A DNA stretch of 64,000 nt from positions 248,001 to 312,000 of the IMG/VR virus record IMGVR_UViG_3300037054_000148; one strand, written 5' to 3'. The number at the start of each line of letters is the position of its first letter. Within the stretch, counting starts at the first letter, position 1. Positions 19,396-27,547 of this stretch are shown piece after piece. The translations under genes and the position numbers were made by a program. The DNA is from a virus. The notes beneath the pieces are model-generated. The model was not told the origin of the DNA. It saw only the letters and a program-made list of their open reading frames with translations, and ran no database searches.

Positions 19396-20127
19396 ATGAA
19401 ACAAGCCAAAGTCAATCTCGATGGAGCAGCCCTTTCTCTACTCCACCCACTAGTGAGCGGGGCCACCACCCTGGCTCTACGCTGCCGTGAGGCACACTGG
19501 AATGTCAAGGGACCAAATTTCGGTCCTCTCCATGAACTGTTTGGTGACTTTTACGACTTCATGAACGATTGGGCTGACACCCTTGCCGAACGAGTCGTTC
19601 AGCAAGGAGGAGCCGCTTGGGCTCTGGATAGCTATACGGGGCCTGGGCTCATCGGGGACGAGAAGTTTCTACTGGAAAATATCGCTATCGCAGGGAATTC
19701 CCTGGCTACAATTGTGCATACTACTATCCCTAAGCTAGGGGACGATGAGACTAGCAAGGATGTGCTGATTGAATTTGGCCGAGAGCTTGAGAAATGGGTT
19801 TGGAAGATTGAGGCGCATCTGATGGAGTTTAAACGGTTAGGTGAGGCTAAACCTGAAACAGAAGTAGCGGAAGAGACCATCGCAGGCCCTGTTAAAGGCA
19901 CTGGGCGATTCCTCACGGAGGGGGAAATCAGGGCAGCCGCACAGACCCCCACTAAAGACTTCAGCGCCATCGTAACAGCTAGATCTATTCTGGTTAAATC
20001 TGCATCAGGGCACATTTATGCATTTGATGAGAACGTGATGCCGATTTCCAAGGCAAAAGATCCTTCCGAACAGGATGAGGCTCAGCGGTGGTTACAGGAA
20101 AACTTCAATGAGGTTCTTGGCGATTGA
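19396..20127 (+). CDS. Dps-like ferritin with C-terminal extension
   Basis: Residues 10-150 match the Dps/ferritin four-helix fold: CREAHWNVKGPNF then LHELF and DTLAERVVQQGG. His34, His46, Asp61 and Glu65 line up with the inter-subunit ferroxidase ligands; the position of the usual first Asp is Gly50 with Asp51 beside it. Dps proteins oxidise and store iron and protect DNA. The C-terminal 80 residues (after PETEVAEETIAGPV) are not part of Dps and look like a small separate domain (KSASGHIYAFDENVMP). Dps in a phage is unusual. Confidence 0.8.
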   Translation: MKQAKVNLDGAALSLLHPLVSGATTLALRCREAHWNVKGPNFGPLHELFGDFYDFMNDWADTLAERVVQQGGAAWALDSYTGPGLIGDEKFLLENIAIAGNSLATIVHTTIPKLGDDETSKDVLIEFGRELEKWVWKIEAHLMEFKRLGEAKPETEVAEETIAGPVKGTGRFLTEGEIRAAAQTPTKDFSAIVTARSILVKSASGHIYAFDENVMPISKAKDPSEQDEAQRWLQENFNEVLGD

Positions 20128-20159
20128 CCAGAACGCAGTAACATCCCTAAGAGGCCGTA

Positions 20160-20489
20160 ATGGAAATCTCCAAGAAATCTGAATTGCTCAACCATGATTT
20201 GGTCAACATGCTCCAGACAAACGTCGAAGGGCAATTGAGTTTCAAGAATATGAACAAAATCGAGTGGAACAACCTTAGCCCAGAGTCCAAGGCCGAGTTC
20301 TTTATGAGAAATGTGTTTCACGATGGTGTGGACCCCCGCATAAAAGATCAGATTAACGGGGAAATTGACAAACGGGTAGACGTTGCAAAGAACGACCTAC
20401 TCCAAAAGGTGGATAACGAAGTCCGCAACGGTGCGATGTCTGAAGTGATCAAACAACTCGTTTCAGAAATCAATTTTACGGAGATTTGA
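20160..20489 (+). CDS. Hypothetical protein (109 aa)
   Basis: Charged, helical, no hydrophobic core pattern I recognise (EISKKSELLNHDLVNML, GEIDKRVDVAKNDLLQKVDN). AAGAGG precedes ATG 20160. It may be coiled coil. It ends before a promoter. Confidence 0.7.
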   Translation: MEISKKSELLNHDLVNMLQTNVEGQLSFKNMNKIEWNNLSPESKAEFFMRNVFHDGVDPRIKDQINGEIDKRVDVAKNDLLQKVDNEVRNGAMSEVIKQLVSEINFTEI

Positions 20490-20510
20490 AATAGTTTTGT
20501 ATAATAATTG

Positions 20511-20540
20511 TATTCAAAACTGAACAAATCAAGGTATAAT
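20511..20540 (+). promoter_or_regulatory. Putative promoter
   Basis: TATTCAA at 20511-20517, a 17-nt spacer ending in AAGG, and TATAAT at 20535-20540. The leader of about 40 nt ends with AAGGAG before ATG 20588. Confidence 0.65.
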
Positions 20541-20587
20541 ACTAGAGCAGGGGTCGCATCCTTGCTCTTTTCCAACTAAGGAGAAAC

Positions 20588-21253
20588 ATGAGCGAAGAAC
20601 CAACGATTCACCAAGTAGTCCCCATTTCCATCCTCAAGACCTCCCACATTCCCAGCAGCATCATCTCTGCTCTGGTGAGCGCCCTGGTCGTCCTTGCTGG
20701 GTTGTTTGGTGTCTACACCATGATTCGGAATGCCCAGAAGGACCACATGGAACTGGTCGCGGCACTGAGTCAGAACAATCAGGAAGCAGTATTGCTTAAA
20801 GTTGTCGATGAAAAACTGTCTCTTCCAATGGAGACCAAAGTCCTCATCGCTAGAACTCTGAAGAACATGGTCACAGTCAAACAAATCCCCCTTTCCCTGG
20901 CCTGTGGCCTAATTCACGTAGAGACAGGGGGCACCTGGAGGACCGATCTGATCAGTCCAGCGGGTGCGACTGGCCTCCTACAGGTCATGCCAGCTACCGG
21001 GAAACCCTACCTGCGATCAGAGCGGATCGATCCGACTAAGAAGGCTCTGATGGATCCGATCAATAGCATCATCGCTGGCATTGGAGCCCTGGCAGACTTT
21101 CATGATATGGCCGTGGACCTTGGGTTGGAGAAGTCGGACCAGTATGGTGTAAGTCTGGCCATGTATAACCAGGGTCCAAAAGTAAATCGGCCCACTCAAT
21201 ACTCCAAAGAAGTGCTGGAAGCCTCAAAGTTGTATAAGGCCATGGGGCTGTAA
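20588..21253 (+). CDS. Membrane-anchored lytic transglycosylase
   Basis: One N-terminal membrane segment (about residues 23-45, SIISALVSALVVLAGLFGVY) is followed by a coiled linker and an SLT domain: GLIHVETGGTW with the catalytic Glu, SPAGATGLLQVMPATG, and SLAMYNQGP. It would cleave peptidoglycan glycan strands with 1,6-anhydro ends, tethered to the inner membrane. A role in lysis or in DNA entry is possible. It has its own promoter. Confidence 0.9.
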   Translation: MSEEPTIHQVVPISILKTSHIPSSIISALVSALVVLAGLFGVYTMIRNAQKDHMELVAALSQNNQEAVLLKVVDEKLSLPMETKVLIARTLKNMVTVKQIPLSLACGLIHVETGGTWRTDLISPAGATGLLQVMPATGKPYLRSERIDPTKKALMDPINSIIAGIGALADFHDMAVDLGLEKSDQYGVSLAMYNQGPKVNRPTQYSKEVLEASKLYKAMGL

Positions 21254-21282
21254 ACGAGTAATAAGTAAAAGGAGTTTTACCT

Positions 21283-21552
21283 ATGCATATTGTCACTCTT
21301 CCGAATAAAGAACACTACGAGTATCTAATGTTTGTTTTTCACAAACACGCAGGATCTGGTCTCGATCCGGAAGAGTTGGCGATTGCGGGGCAAGTATGGA
21401 GCTTCCTGAAAAATTCCAGAGAAATTCTGCCCCCTGCCCAAGAAAAAGGTGAGCCGGAGACCATTCAGATTCCTGGGCCACTACAGATCGTCCACGAAGG
21501 GGACGTAAGTATGCCGTCCAATGAGGTGGGTCGTTCCGAGAGAGGGCAGTAA
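21283..21552 (+). CDS. Hypothetical protein (89 aa)
   Basis: AAAGGAG lies before ATG 21283, after a GAGTAATAA motif. Helical N-terminus (NKEHYEYLMFVFHKHAG), proline-rich end. No family is recognised. It is convergent with the minus-strand lysis-type genes. Confidence 0.65.
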   Translation: MHIVTLPNKEHYEYLMFVFHKHAGSGLDPEELAIAGQVWSFLKNSREILPPAQEKGEPETIQIPGPLQIVHEGDVSMPSNEVGRSERGQ

Positions 21553-21556
21553 CCCG

Positions 21557-22093
21557 CTAGCTTTTCCCCAGTTTTGCTAGAATCTCAGCCTTGTACTGAT
21601 GAATTCGTTTAACGTAATCAATGGTTTGCTGAGCATTTTTGTGTGTGATATTCGGTAAGGCTTGCTGCCAAGTCGTATTTCCACCAAGTTGCTCAGCTAA
21701 CCATACAGCTTTATCATAATTTCCAGGTCCAGCATTGTAGCTGGCCAAAGCTCCATCCCAAGTATTCGTTGGATCTATCCTGACAGCACCTTCTTCAAGA
21801 TATACCATGTAACGAGAGTTGGCACTGATGGACGCCTCGGGGTTCTTAGGGTCGGCCCCTTTTGGCTTCCCCCAGATTTTCCATGTGTCCATGGTGAATT
21901 GGGATAAGCCGAAGGCACAGGGGACTTTCTCCCCTTTCTTGTTGATGATAAAGGACTGGGCATTGGGGTTGAAATTAGACTCCGCCTTAATTTGGCTGGC
22001 CCTATCCACCCATCTGGCTCCGTCATACTGCACAAGCAAGCTCTGGTAAGGGACCACCAGAACCACACTGAAGCATAGATTGCGGAACCACAT
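21557..22093 (-). CDS. Secreted lytic transglycosylase
   Basis: A hydrophobic N-terminus (MWFRNLCFSVVLVVPYQSLL) serves as signal or anchor. The SLT fold follows: IKAESNFNPNA with the catalytic Glu, FGLSQFTMDTW, and ALASYNAGPGNYDKA. It cleaves peptidoglycan. It is the second transglycosylase within 1.5 kb and sits directly after a holin-like gene, as in a lysis cassette. Confidence 0.85.
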   Translation of the reverse strand: MWFRNLCFSVVLVVPYQSLLVQYDGARWVDRASQIKAESNFNPNAQSFIINKKGEKVPCAFGLSQFTMDTWKIWGKPKGADPKNPEASISANSRYMVYLEEGAVRIDPTNTWDGALASYNAGPGNYDKAVWLAEQLGGNTTWQQALPNITHKNAQQTIDYVKRIHQYKAEILAKLGKS

Positions 22094-22102
22094 AAGGCCC
22101 CC

Positions 22103-22537
22103 TTATTTGAGCAAAGCCTGAATGAGGGAGTTCAAAATTGCACCAACCAGAGCGGCGAGGAGTATGCCTCCGTTGGAGATCTTTCGACTCTTTACCTCTT
22201 CAGAATCTTCTTCAATTGGCTCTAAATACTGCTTACCCAGGCGGGAGTTTTCTGCTATATTAAATAGCGTAGCGGCAGAGAGAAACCCCAGAGCGATAAC
22301 CGGAAGTGCCATCAGCAACCTCACTAAAGTGAGACGAGCACTAACTACTGCTTGCCACCATGCAGAGTCTGAAGTGACAGGAGTATGGGAAGCATAGGCA
22401 GCCAATGCGACAAAAAATGCTAGAAGACCGCAGGCTACCCAAATCAATATTTTGTTGATATGAGATCTACGCTGGGGATCGATTTTTGAACTGTCGGAGA
22501 ACAGATCTTTGATTAAACTTTTTGCCCACTTATTCAT
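22103..22537 (-). CDS. Three-TM membrane protein, holin candidate
   Basis: Membrane segments span about residues 30-49 (ILIWVACGLLAFFVALAAYA), 72-95 (LLMALPVIALGFLSAATLF) and 122-143 (GGILLAALVGAILNSLIQAL). The N-terminus is basic and cytoplasmic-looking. Its size and position 9 nt upstream of a transglycosylase suggest a holin, but three-TM phage proteins have other roles too. Confidence 0.65.
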   Translation of the reverse strand: MNKWAKSLIKDLFSDSSKIDPQRRSHINKILIWVACGLLAFFVALAAYASHTPVTSDSAWWQAVVSARLTLVRLLMALPVIALGFLSAATLFNIAENSRLGKQYLEPIEEDSEEVKSRKISNGGILLAALVGAILNSLIQALLK

Positions 22538-22567
22538 TTGAGACTCCTCACCCTGGTATCAGAAAGT

Positions 22568-23644
22568 TTAAGTTGTTGCTGTATCTATAAAAATGAAGTC
22601 CTTAACAAAATCTACGTTCAAAACTACTAAGGCCGTGGACCCTGTTCCGGGGGCGGGAGAAAATGTTACTGATAGAACACCTGAGCTAAAGTCCACACTA
22701 CTAGGGATAAAAGCAGCCCCAGAGATACCAAACGTATCCGAGTAGGCACTACTCACTCCTTTTTTAAATATCATCCACATACTCATGTTGTCCACCTGAT
22801 CCAAGATAGCAATAGACTGGTCGGTCACAAGGATCAAGGCGTTTGTAGGGAACCCTTGTGTGTCCCCTCTAGTGGTCTTATCACCCCCTCCGGTAGCCTC
22901 CGAGAACCATGGAGCAATCAGGGTTGGATTTTGAACTCCAGAAGTGTAGTAAAACCCGTCTGCCGCATAACCAGTCAACCCACCGGCAAACGTTGGGTTA
23001 TAAAATAAATCTGTGCTTTGTGCAGGGACCAGACAAGAGCAATATACATTATTTCCGTATAGTTGGATATCCCCCAGGAGATCCTGAGAAAAACTGGAAA
23101 TAAGGGGGGGATAAGATGAAACGGGGAGATTCAGAATGGTGCTAACATAAACATTATCAATATTAAATGTAATGCCTTGATTAAAGAATAGCTGAGTAGA
23201 AGTGAAAATCAGCGTAATAGTTTGTCCAGCAAACATTGATAAATCATACACACCCTGTTGCACCCAGCCCTTACCTACAAGTGGACTTCCGATGTTGTAA
23301 GTCGCCACAGTAGTGTAGTTACTGAAATGGTCTTCCACTTCGACGGTTAAGCTACAAGAGGGGTTGAGCAGGCTATCAGGGTGGGTTAGGCTATCGTCTA
23401 TCTGTAAAACATAGGAGAGGGAGGCCGTGGAGAGGGGGGGGATGGTGAGGGACTGATAAATTATATCTATCTGGTTGTCTGAAATATTATGTCCACATAA
23501 AGAGGCGCACCATTGCCCTGAGTAGGCTTCAGTATGGTTCATTAAAATATAAGGGGACTCAACGGTCCAGGCGGAGGGGTTGGACCCATCTGGATTATTC
23601 TGAATCTCGAATCCTGGGTTTACAATGAGTTGTTGGGTAATCAT
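22568..23644 (-). CDS. Beta-rich adhesin-like protein with CBM-like domain
   Basis: Residues 1-170 follow a jelly-roll carbohydrate-binding pattern: LIVNPGFE, AWTVESPYIL, YSGQWCASLCG, and TFNIDNVYVS at the end. The rest (about 170-358) is Ser/Gly/Phe-rich beta sequence. This is typical of a receptor- or polysaccharide-binding virion protein. It is divergent from the first large fibre gene at 23707 with a short shared upstream region. Confidence 0.65.
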   Translation of the reverse strand: MITQQLIVNPGFEIQNNPDGSNPSAWTVESPYILMNHTEAYSGQWCASLCGHNISDNQIDIIYQSLTIPPLSTASLSYVLQIDDSLTHPDSLLNPSCSLTVEVEDHFSNYTTVATYNIGSPLVGKGWVQQGVYDLSMFAGQTITLIFTSTQLFFNQGITFNIDNVYVSTILNLPVSSYPPLISSFSQDLLGDIQLYGNNVYCSCLVPAQSTDLFYNPTFAGGLTGYAADGFYYTSGVQNPTLIAPWFSEATGGGDKTTRGDTQGFPTNALILVTDQSIAILDQVDNMSMWMIFKKGVSSAYSDTFGISGAAFIPSSVDFSSGVLSVTFSPAPGTGSTALVVLNVDFVKDFIFIDTATT

Positions 23645-23706
23645 GTGCGCTCCACATAAAAGGAATACAGAGTTCTTTCTTGAAGCTGATTTTTAAGGTG
23701 GCGTTC

Positions 23707-26700
23707 ATGTCCCAAAAGATTTACCCATTAGGATCTACCAGCAGAACCTTGGACCCCAGCGGACGAAGTTTTACAACGGTAGTCGGCAAGCATGACAAAC
23801 GCATCACCGATGCGGATATCAATCTAATCCAGGACTTGCAGGATCTGAAAAGATACCTGCTCACGGAGAATATGGTCTTTTCTGGAGCACTCCAGGCTAA
23901 CCCCTATATTTTCAACGAAGCGCAGGAACAGGTGTTCCTCATTCCTGCTTTCGATGTGATGTTTAATGGTGAGACTGTGACACTGGGTGGGTGCCGCTCC
24001 ACAGACTTAGCTATGAACAAAGTAGTCTTACCGGCCCCTAATCCCTGGTCTTATGGAGAGGGCTCAGACTCGGCAGCTATTTATGTGGTCTTTGCAGAGC
24101 TTTGGTATCAGGCCCTAAACCCCTCTAATGGACAAGGTTACTTCGTTGATGTGACTGGGGCCAGATGGATATATGCGTTAGGCTGCATCGACTGTGACCC
24201 CTCTAATTTGATTGCTGATGATGTGTTGGATCCGTTCCAAGGCTTGAACACAACTTCTCGGGCGCAAGTTCAATGGAATATTCGTATCGTCCGAGTACCT
24301 CTCAGCTACGATTTCACTCAACGCAGATTTGGACTCGACTCTTTGGGGACCACAGAGGATGCGGTCTTCGGACAGGCGATGCTGGCATCCCCTCCGGCGC
24401 AGATTATCCCTGACCAAGACGCTGGTTATCCGTTTGTAAACATGGGTCAGGTCAACGGCGATTTTGGCCTCTGGCAGGCTGGAACAGGGATCCCGACATC
24501 CGGAGCCCCTCCCATCCCCACTCTGGACGGCTACAGCTACGCTATGCCCCTTGCAGTGGTGTTCCAGCGCAATCTTGGGGTATTTGACCCCTCAGTGAAC
24601 CCTAATGGCTGTGCTAGCTCTCAGATCTCCAATAGCGGTCTTCTGGCCTCTGGTGTGTCGGGGCGCTATGATTACAAATATGCAGATGCAGTTTATCCAG
24701 AAGATGTGGTAGACACCCGACTGTCAGTCAGCCTCAACGGCTACGATTGGGATAAACTTCTACAAAGCGGGTTTGTGGATATCGTTAACGGGAACATCGC
24801 TCAGAAAATTGGAAGAGGTGAAATCCCAGGAGCCTCCCCTTCTGTTATGGGGTCGGTCCTTCCATATACAGTGACACTTGGCCCCCAGGATACCTCTAAT
24901 ACAGACTATCTCGGGCCATTTGACGGCTATATGAATGGCTTTGGTGCAGATATTCGAACCTTCTATTCAATTCAGGCCATCTCAATCAACGAGAAAGTAA
25001 CGGGAACCAATGGGGTCAGATGGAGCAAAGGTGATAGTATCACCATTAATCTGGACAGCACGAACACTCGACTCGGTGCCACCATCTCTTACTTAATGGT
25101 GCAGGCTCAGGTTACTCAAACAAACGGCTCAATTAACCCAGTCCTCCTTCTGAGTGGTCAAATAACCACCACCGGAGTGGGGGGCCGCACTGCCACCGCA
25201 ACCTTTAACAGTAACCTATCTGGCACCGCTTTTGATCCGGGTGTAAATGATCTTTATGTGACAATTGGAGTCCTCTACCCCGCAGGGTCTAATTATTCAT
25301 TACGCCAGATCCCCACCAGCATCATGGGGGGCTCACTCTATGACGGTCAGATTAACAAAACCTTCCCAATCTTTGGCGTCTCAGAGTACGAGACATTCCA
25401 GCCGATTACTAATCAAAATAACCCATTGAGTGCTTACAACCCCTTGTACTCTAACAAAATATTTGGCACCAGGGCGAGTATTCCTGTGCCTGCCTCTAGC
25501 GGAGTCCCCACTACCTACGATAGCCTAAGTGTCTTGGAATTCACCATCCCTAGAACAAACATTAATGGCTATGTAAACTTCAATGGGATTTTCATTGTAA
25601 GCGCCACTGACTTAGCCTCTGGGGCAAATTATTCCATCTATTACACAGCAGTGGACGCGACTAATTTATATGTGATGACCCAACAGGTTCCATCCACTAT
25701 AAACCTTGTGTTCACTGTACTGCTGAATCAAACAGCCCAACTCAGTTACAACCCAGCCGTCAAAGCTGTGTCTTCTATCAGTGAAACTGTGTTGTTTGGA
25801 AACTACCAGAACTCCTCTAGCAGTCTGTTCCCCCTGGACCCCAGAATTAGCCTTCTCAGTTCCACTCAGATTGGCACCGGCTCCACGGCCACCACTTCGC
25901 TGATCTTCGGAACCACCGATGGGACACTTACGGGCGTGGGTGGCAGCCCTCTCAACAAATACATTTTTGTTGCGGATGACCCATCATTCCCTCAAAAATT
26001 CAAGGCTTACCCATTATTGAGTGTTCAATTTTTCAACGGAATCACTACTGTAACTGTTCCAGCCACGGCAAATGTCGCAGTCTACCCCTACTTTATGGTG
26101 GGCTCTGTTAACCCCTCCTTTAGCATAAACTCTTCTTTGGCCATAGCCATGGAGTACCTACCCTACCAAGGTGAAGGGGACGCTACCCATACTTACACAC
26201 TTCTTCATTCAGAAGATACAGCCATGGTGACGACCAATGGAACGGGAGCCGCCCCCATCGTCGGGCTAAAGGATGTGTATCCTTATAATAGAGAGCTTCC
26301 AATTATCACCACTTTGCCCTCCCAACCTACTTGGAATGACTCGGACCTCACCAATCAGGCCATCGGAAATTATTTTGGCAATAACTACGAGGCGAAACGC
26401 TTTAATAACGTGGAACATACTTTCTTCACCCCCCTTCACACCAACGATTTCATCGAGCCGGTTGGTGGCTGGAAGCGTAAATTAATTCAATTATCGTACC
26501 CAGCGGGTCGTGGTTTTGCGAAAATCGCCCCCCATGTAGGATTTGCCATCACTTCTCCGACCCCTGAGTCCTCTCTCTCCAATGGAGGTGTCATGACTAT
26601 CGCCCCCATCAATCTATACGTTAACAACGTTAGCGGGAATGACGGGAATGACGGTCTTACCGCTCAGACACCGAAATTGACAATATACGGTGCGCTATCT

Positions 26701-27516
26701 GTTCTCCCTCCGATCCTTCTTCATCCGTGTGCAGTGTATCTGGTGCAGACCGGAACCCCATTCTCTGTGCAAAATCTGTTCAACACCTCTAGTCTTAGGG
26801 ATGTCTTCCTAGGGGATGGCACAATTTCTCCGGTGGCGAACTCTTGCATCGCGGGTCTCTCCTACACCGTTCAGGATGAGGGACGCCTTTATATTGGCAG
26901 AGCCCCAGGCGACTCGGGATATATGACTATTACGGCAGTAGGTTATACCCCAAATGACACCCCACTCTCCGCCTTTGTTATAAATAATTCCCGTGTGTTG
27001 TTCAATGGGGTAGCCTTTGATTCATTCCCTGCTGGTAACCCCGCAATTTATGGAGTTGACGCACAAATTGATTTTTCAGATTGTAAATGGACAAATAATC
27101 AGCAGGCAGGGGGATTTGTAGATTGCTCTGTTAACGTAAGCAAGGGCACCCTTTCAATTGGAACTGGAGTCGGATTTTATCTGAGCGATTCCTCAATGAC
27201 TGTTTCAGGACTGCAACTTATGGCCGCTGGATCCCCAAACAGTCCCGTCTTCTTTGATATAGAACTCACTTCTAATCTAACTCTTGAGAACCATGGAGTC
27301 GGGGAAGAGATGAATGTGACTAACGTGACTCCGGTTGTCTTGGCCTCCTTGGGCTCTACGGTAGTTTGCAACAGTCAGTCACCATGGACCTCAAACGGCT
27401 CTGCTACCATCACTACTCGTTCCACCCTTGTAAGATCGGCCAACGCAACCCCATTTGCGGGAGGAGTTCTGATTGATAGCAGTTCTACTCAACTGACAGA
27501 CAACTCCAATTCCTGA
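23707..27516 (+). CDS. Large tail fibre/baseplate protein with beta-helix C-terminus
   Basis: AAGG lies before ATG 23707, giving 1269 aa. The N-terminal 60 residues (TTVVGKHDKRITDADINLIQ) look like an attachment domain of large-phage baseplate proteins. The centre is beta-rich. From about residue 975 a DUF1565/pectate-lyase-like motif appears (LYVNNVSGNDGNDGLTAQTP), then repeated short strands ending in a Thr/Ser-rich tail, consistent with a right-handed beta-helix spike. It is followed by the Ig-repeat proteins in one cluster. Confidence 0.7.
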   Translation: MSQKIYPLGSTSRTLDPSGRSFTTVVGKHDKRITDADINLIQDLQDLKRYLLTENMVFSGALQANPYIFNEAQEQVFLIPAFDVMFNGETVTLGGCRSTDLAMNKVVLPAPNPWSYGEGSDSAAIYVVFAELWYQALNPSNGQGYFVDVTGARWIYALGCIDCDPSNLIADDVLDPFQGLNTTSRAQVQWNIRIVRVPLSYDFTQRRFGLDSLGTTEDAVFGQAMLASPPAQIIPDQDAGYPFVNMGQVNGDFGLWQAGTGIPTSGAPPIPTLDGYSYAMPLAVVFQRNLGVFDPSVNPNGCASSQISNSGLLASGVSGRYDYKYADAVYPEDVVDTRLSVSLNGYDWDKLLQSGFVDIVNGNIAQKIGRGEIPGASPSVMGSVLPYTVTLGPQDTSNTDYLGPFDGYMNGFGADIRTFYSIQAISINEKVTGTNGVRWSKGDSITINLDSTNTRLGATISYLMVQAQVTQTNGSINPVLLLSGQITTTGVGGRTATATFNSNLSGTAFDPGVNDLYVTIGVLYPAGSNYSLRQIPTSIMGGSLYDGQINKTFPIFGVSEYETFQPITNQNNPLSAYNPLYSNKIFGTRASIPVPASSGVPTTYDSLSVLEFTIPRTNINGYVNFNGIFIVSATDLASGANYSIYYTAVDATNLYVMTQQVPSTINLVFTVLLNQTAQLSYNPAVKAVSSISETVLFGNYQNSSSSLFPLDPRISLLSSTQIGTGSTATTSLIFGTTDGTLTGVGGSPLNKYIFVADDPSFPQKFKAYPLLSVQFFNGITTVTVPATANVAVYPYFMVGSVNPSFSINSSLAIAMEYLPYQGEGDATHTYTLLHSEDTAMVTTNGTGAAPIVGLKDVYPYNRELPIITTLPSQPTWNDSDLTNQAIGNYFGNNYEAKRFNNVEHTFFTPLHTNDFIEPVGGWKRKLIQLSYPAGRGFAKIAPHVGFAITSPTPESSLSNGGVMTIAPINLYVNNVSGNDGNDGLTAQTPKLTIYGALSVLPPILLHPCAVYLVQTGTPFSVQNLFNTSSLRDVFLGDGTISPVANSCIAGLSYTVQDEGRLYIGRAPGDSGYMTITAVGYTPNDTPLSAFVINNSRVLFNGVAFDSFPAGNPAIYGVDAQIDFSDCKWTNNQQAGGFVDCSVNVSKGTLSIGTGVGFYLSDSSMTVSGLQLMAAGSPNSPVFFDIELTSNLTLENHGVGEEMNVTNVTPVVLASLGSTVVCNSQSPWTSNGSATITTRSTLVRSANATPFAGGVLIDSSSTQLTDNSNS

Positions 27517-27547
27517 ATACCGACCGCTCTTATGAGGACTTGAAACG

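Noticed and set aside
24178-24417. Short minus-strand ORFs under the fibre genes (24178, 27177, 32380 and others)
   Set aside because: All lie opposite long, well-supported structural genes, without SD sites or protein-like sequence.
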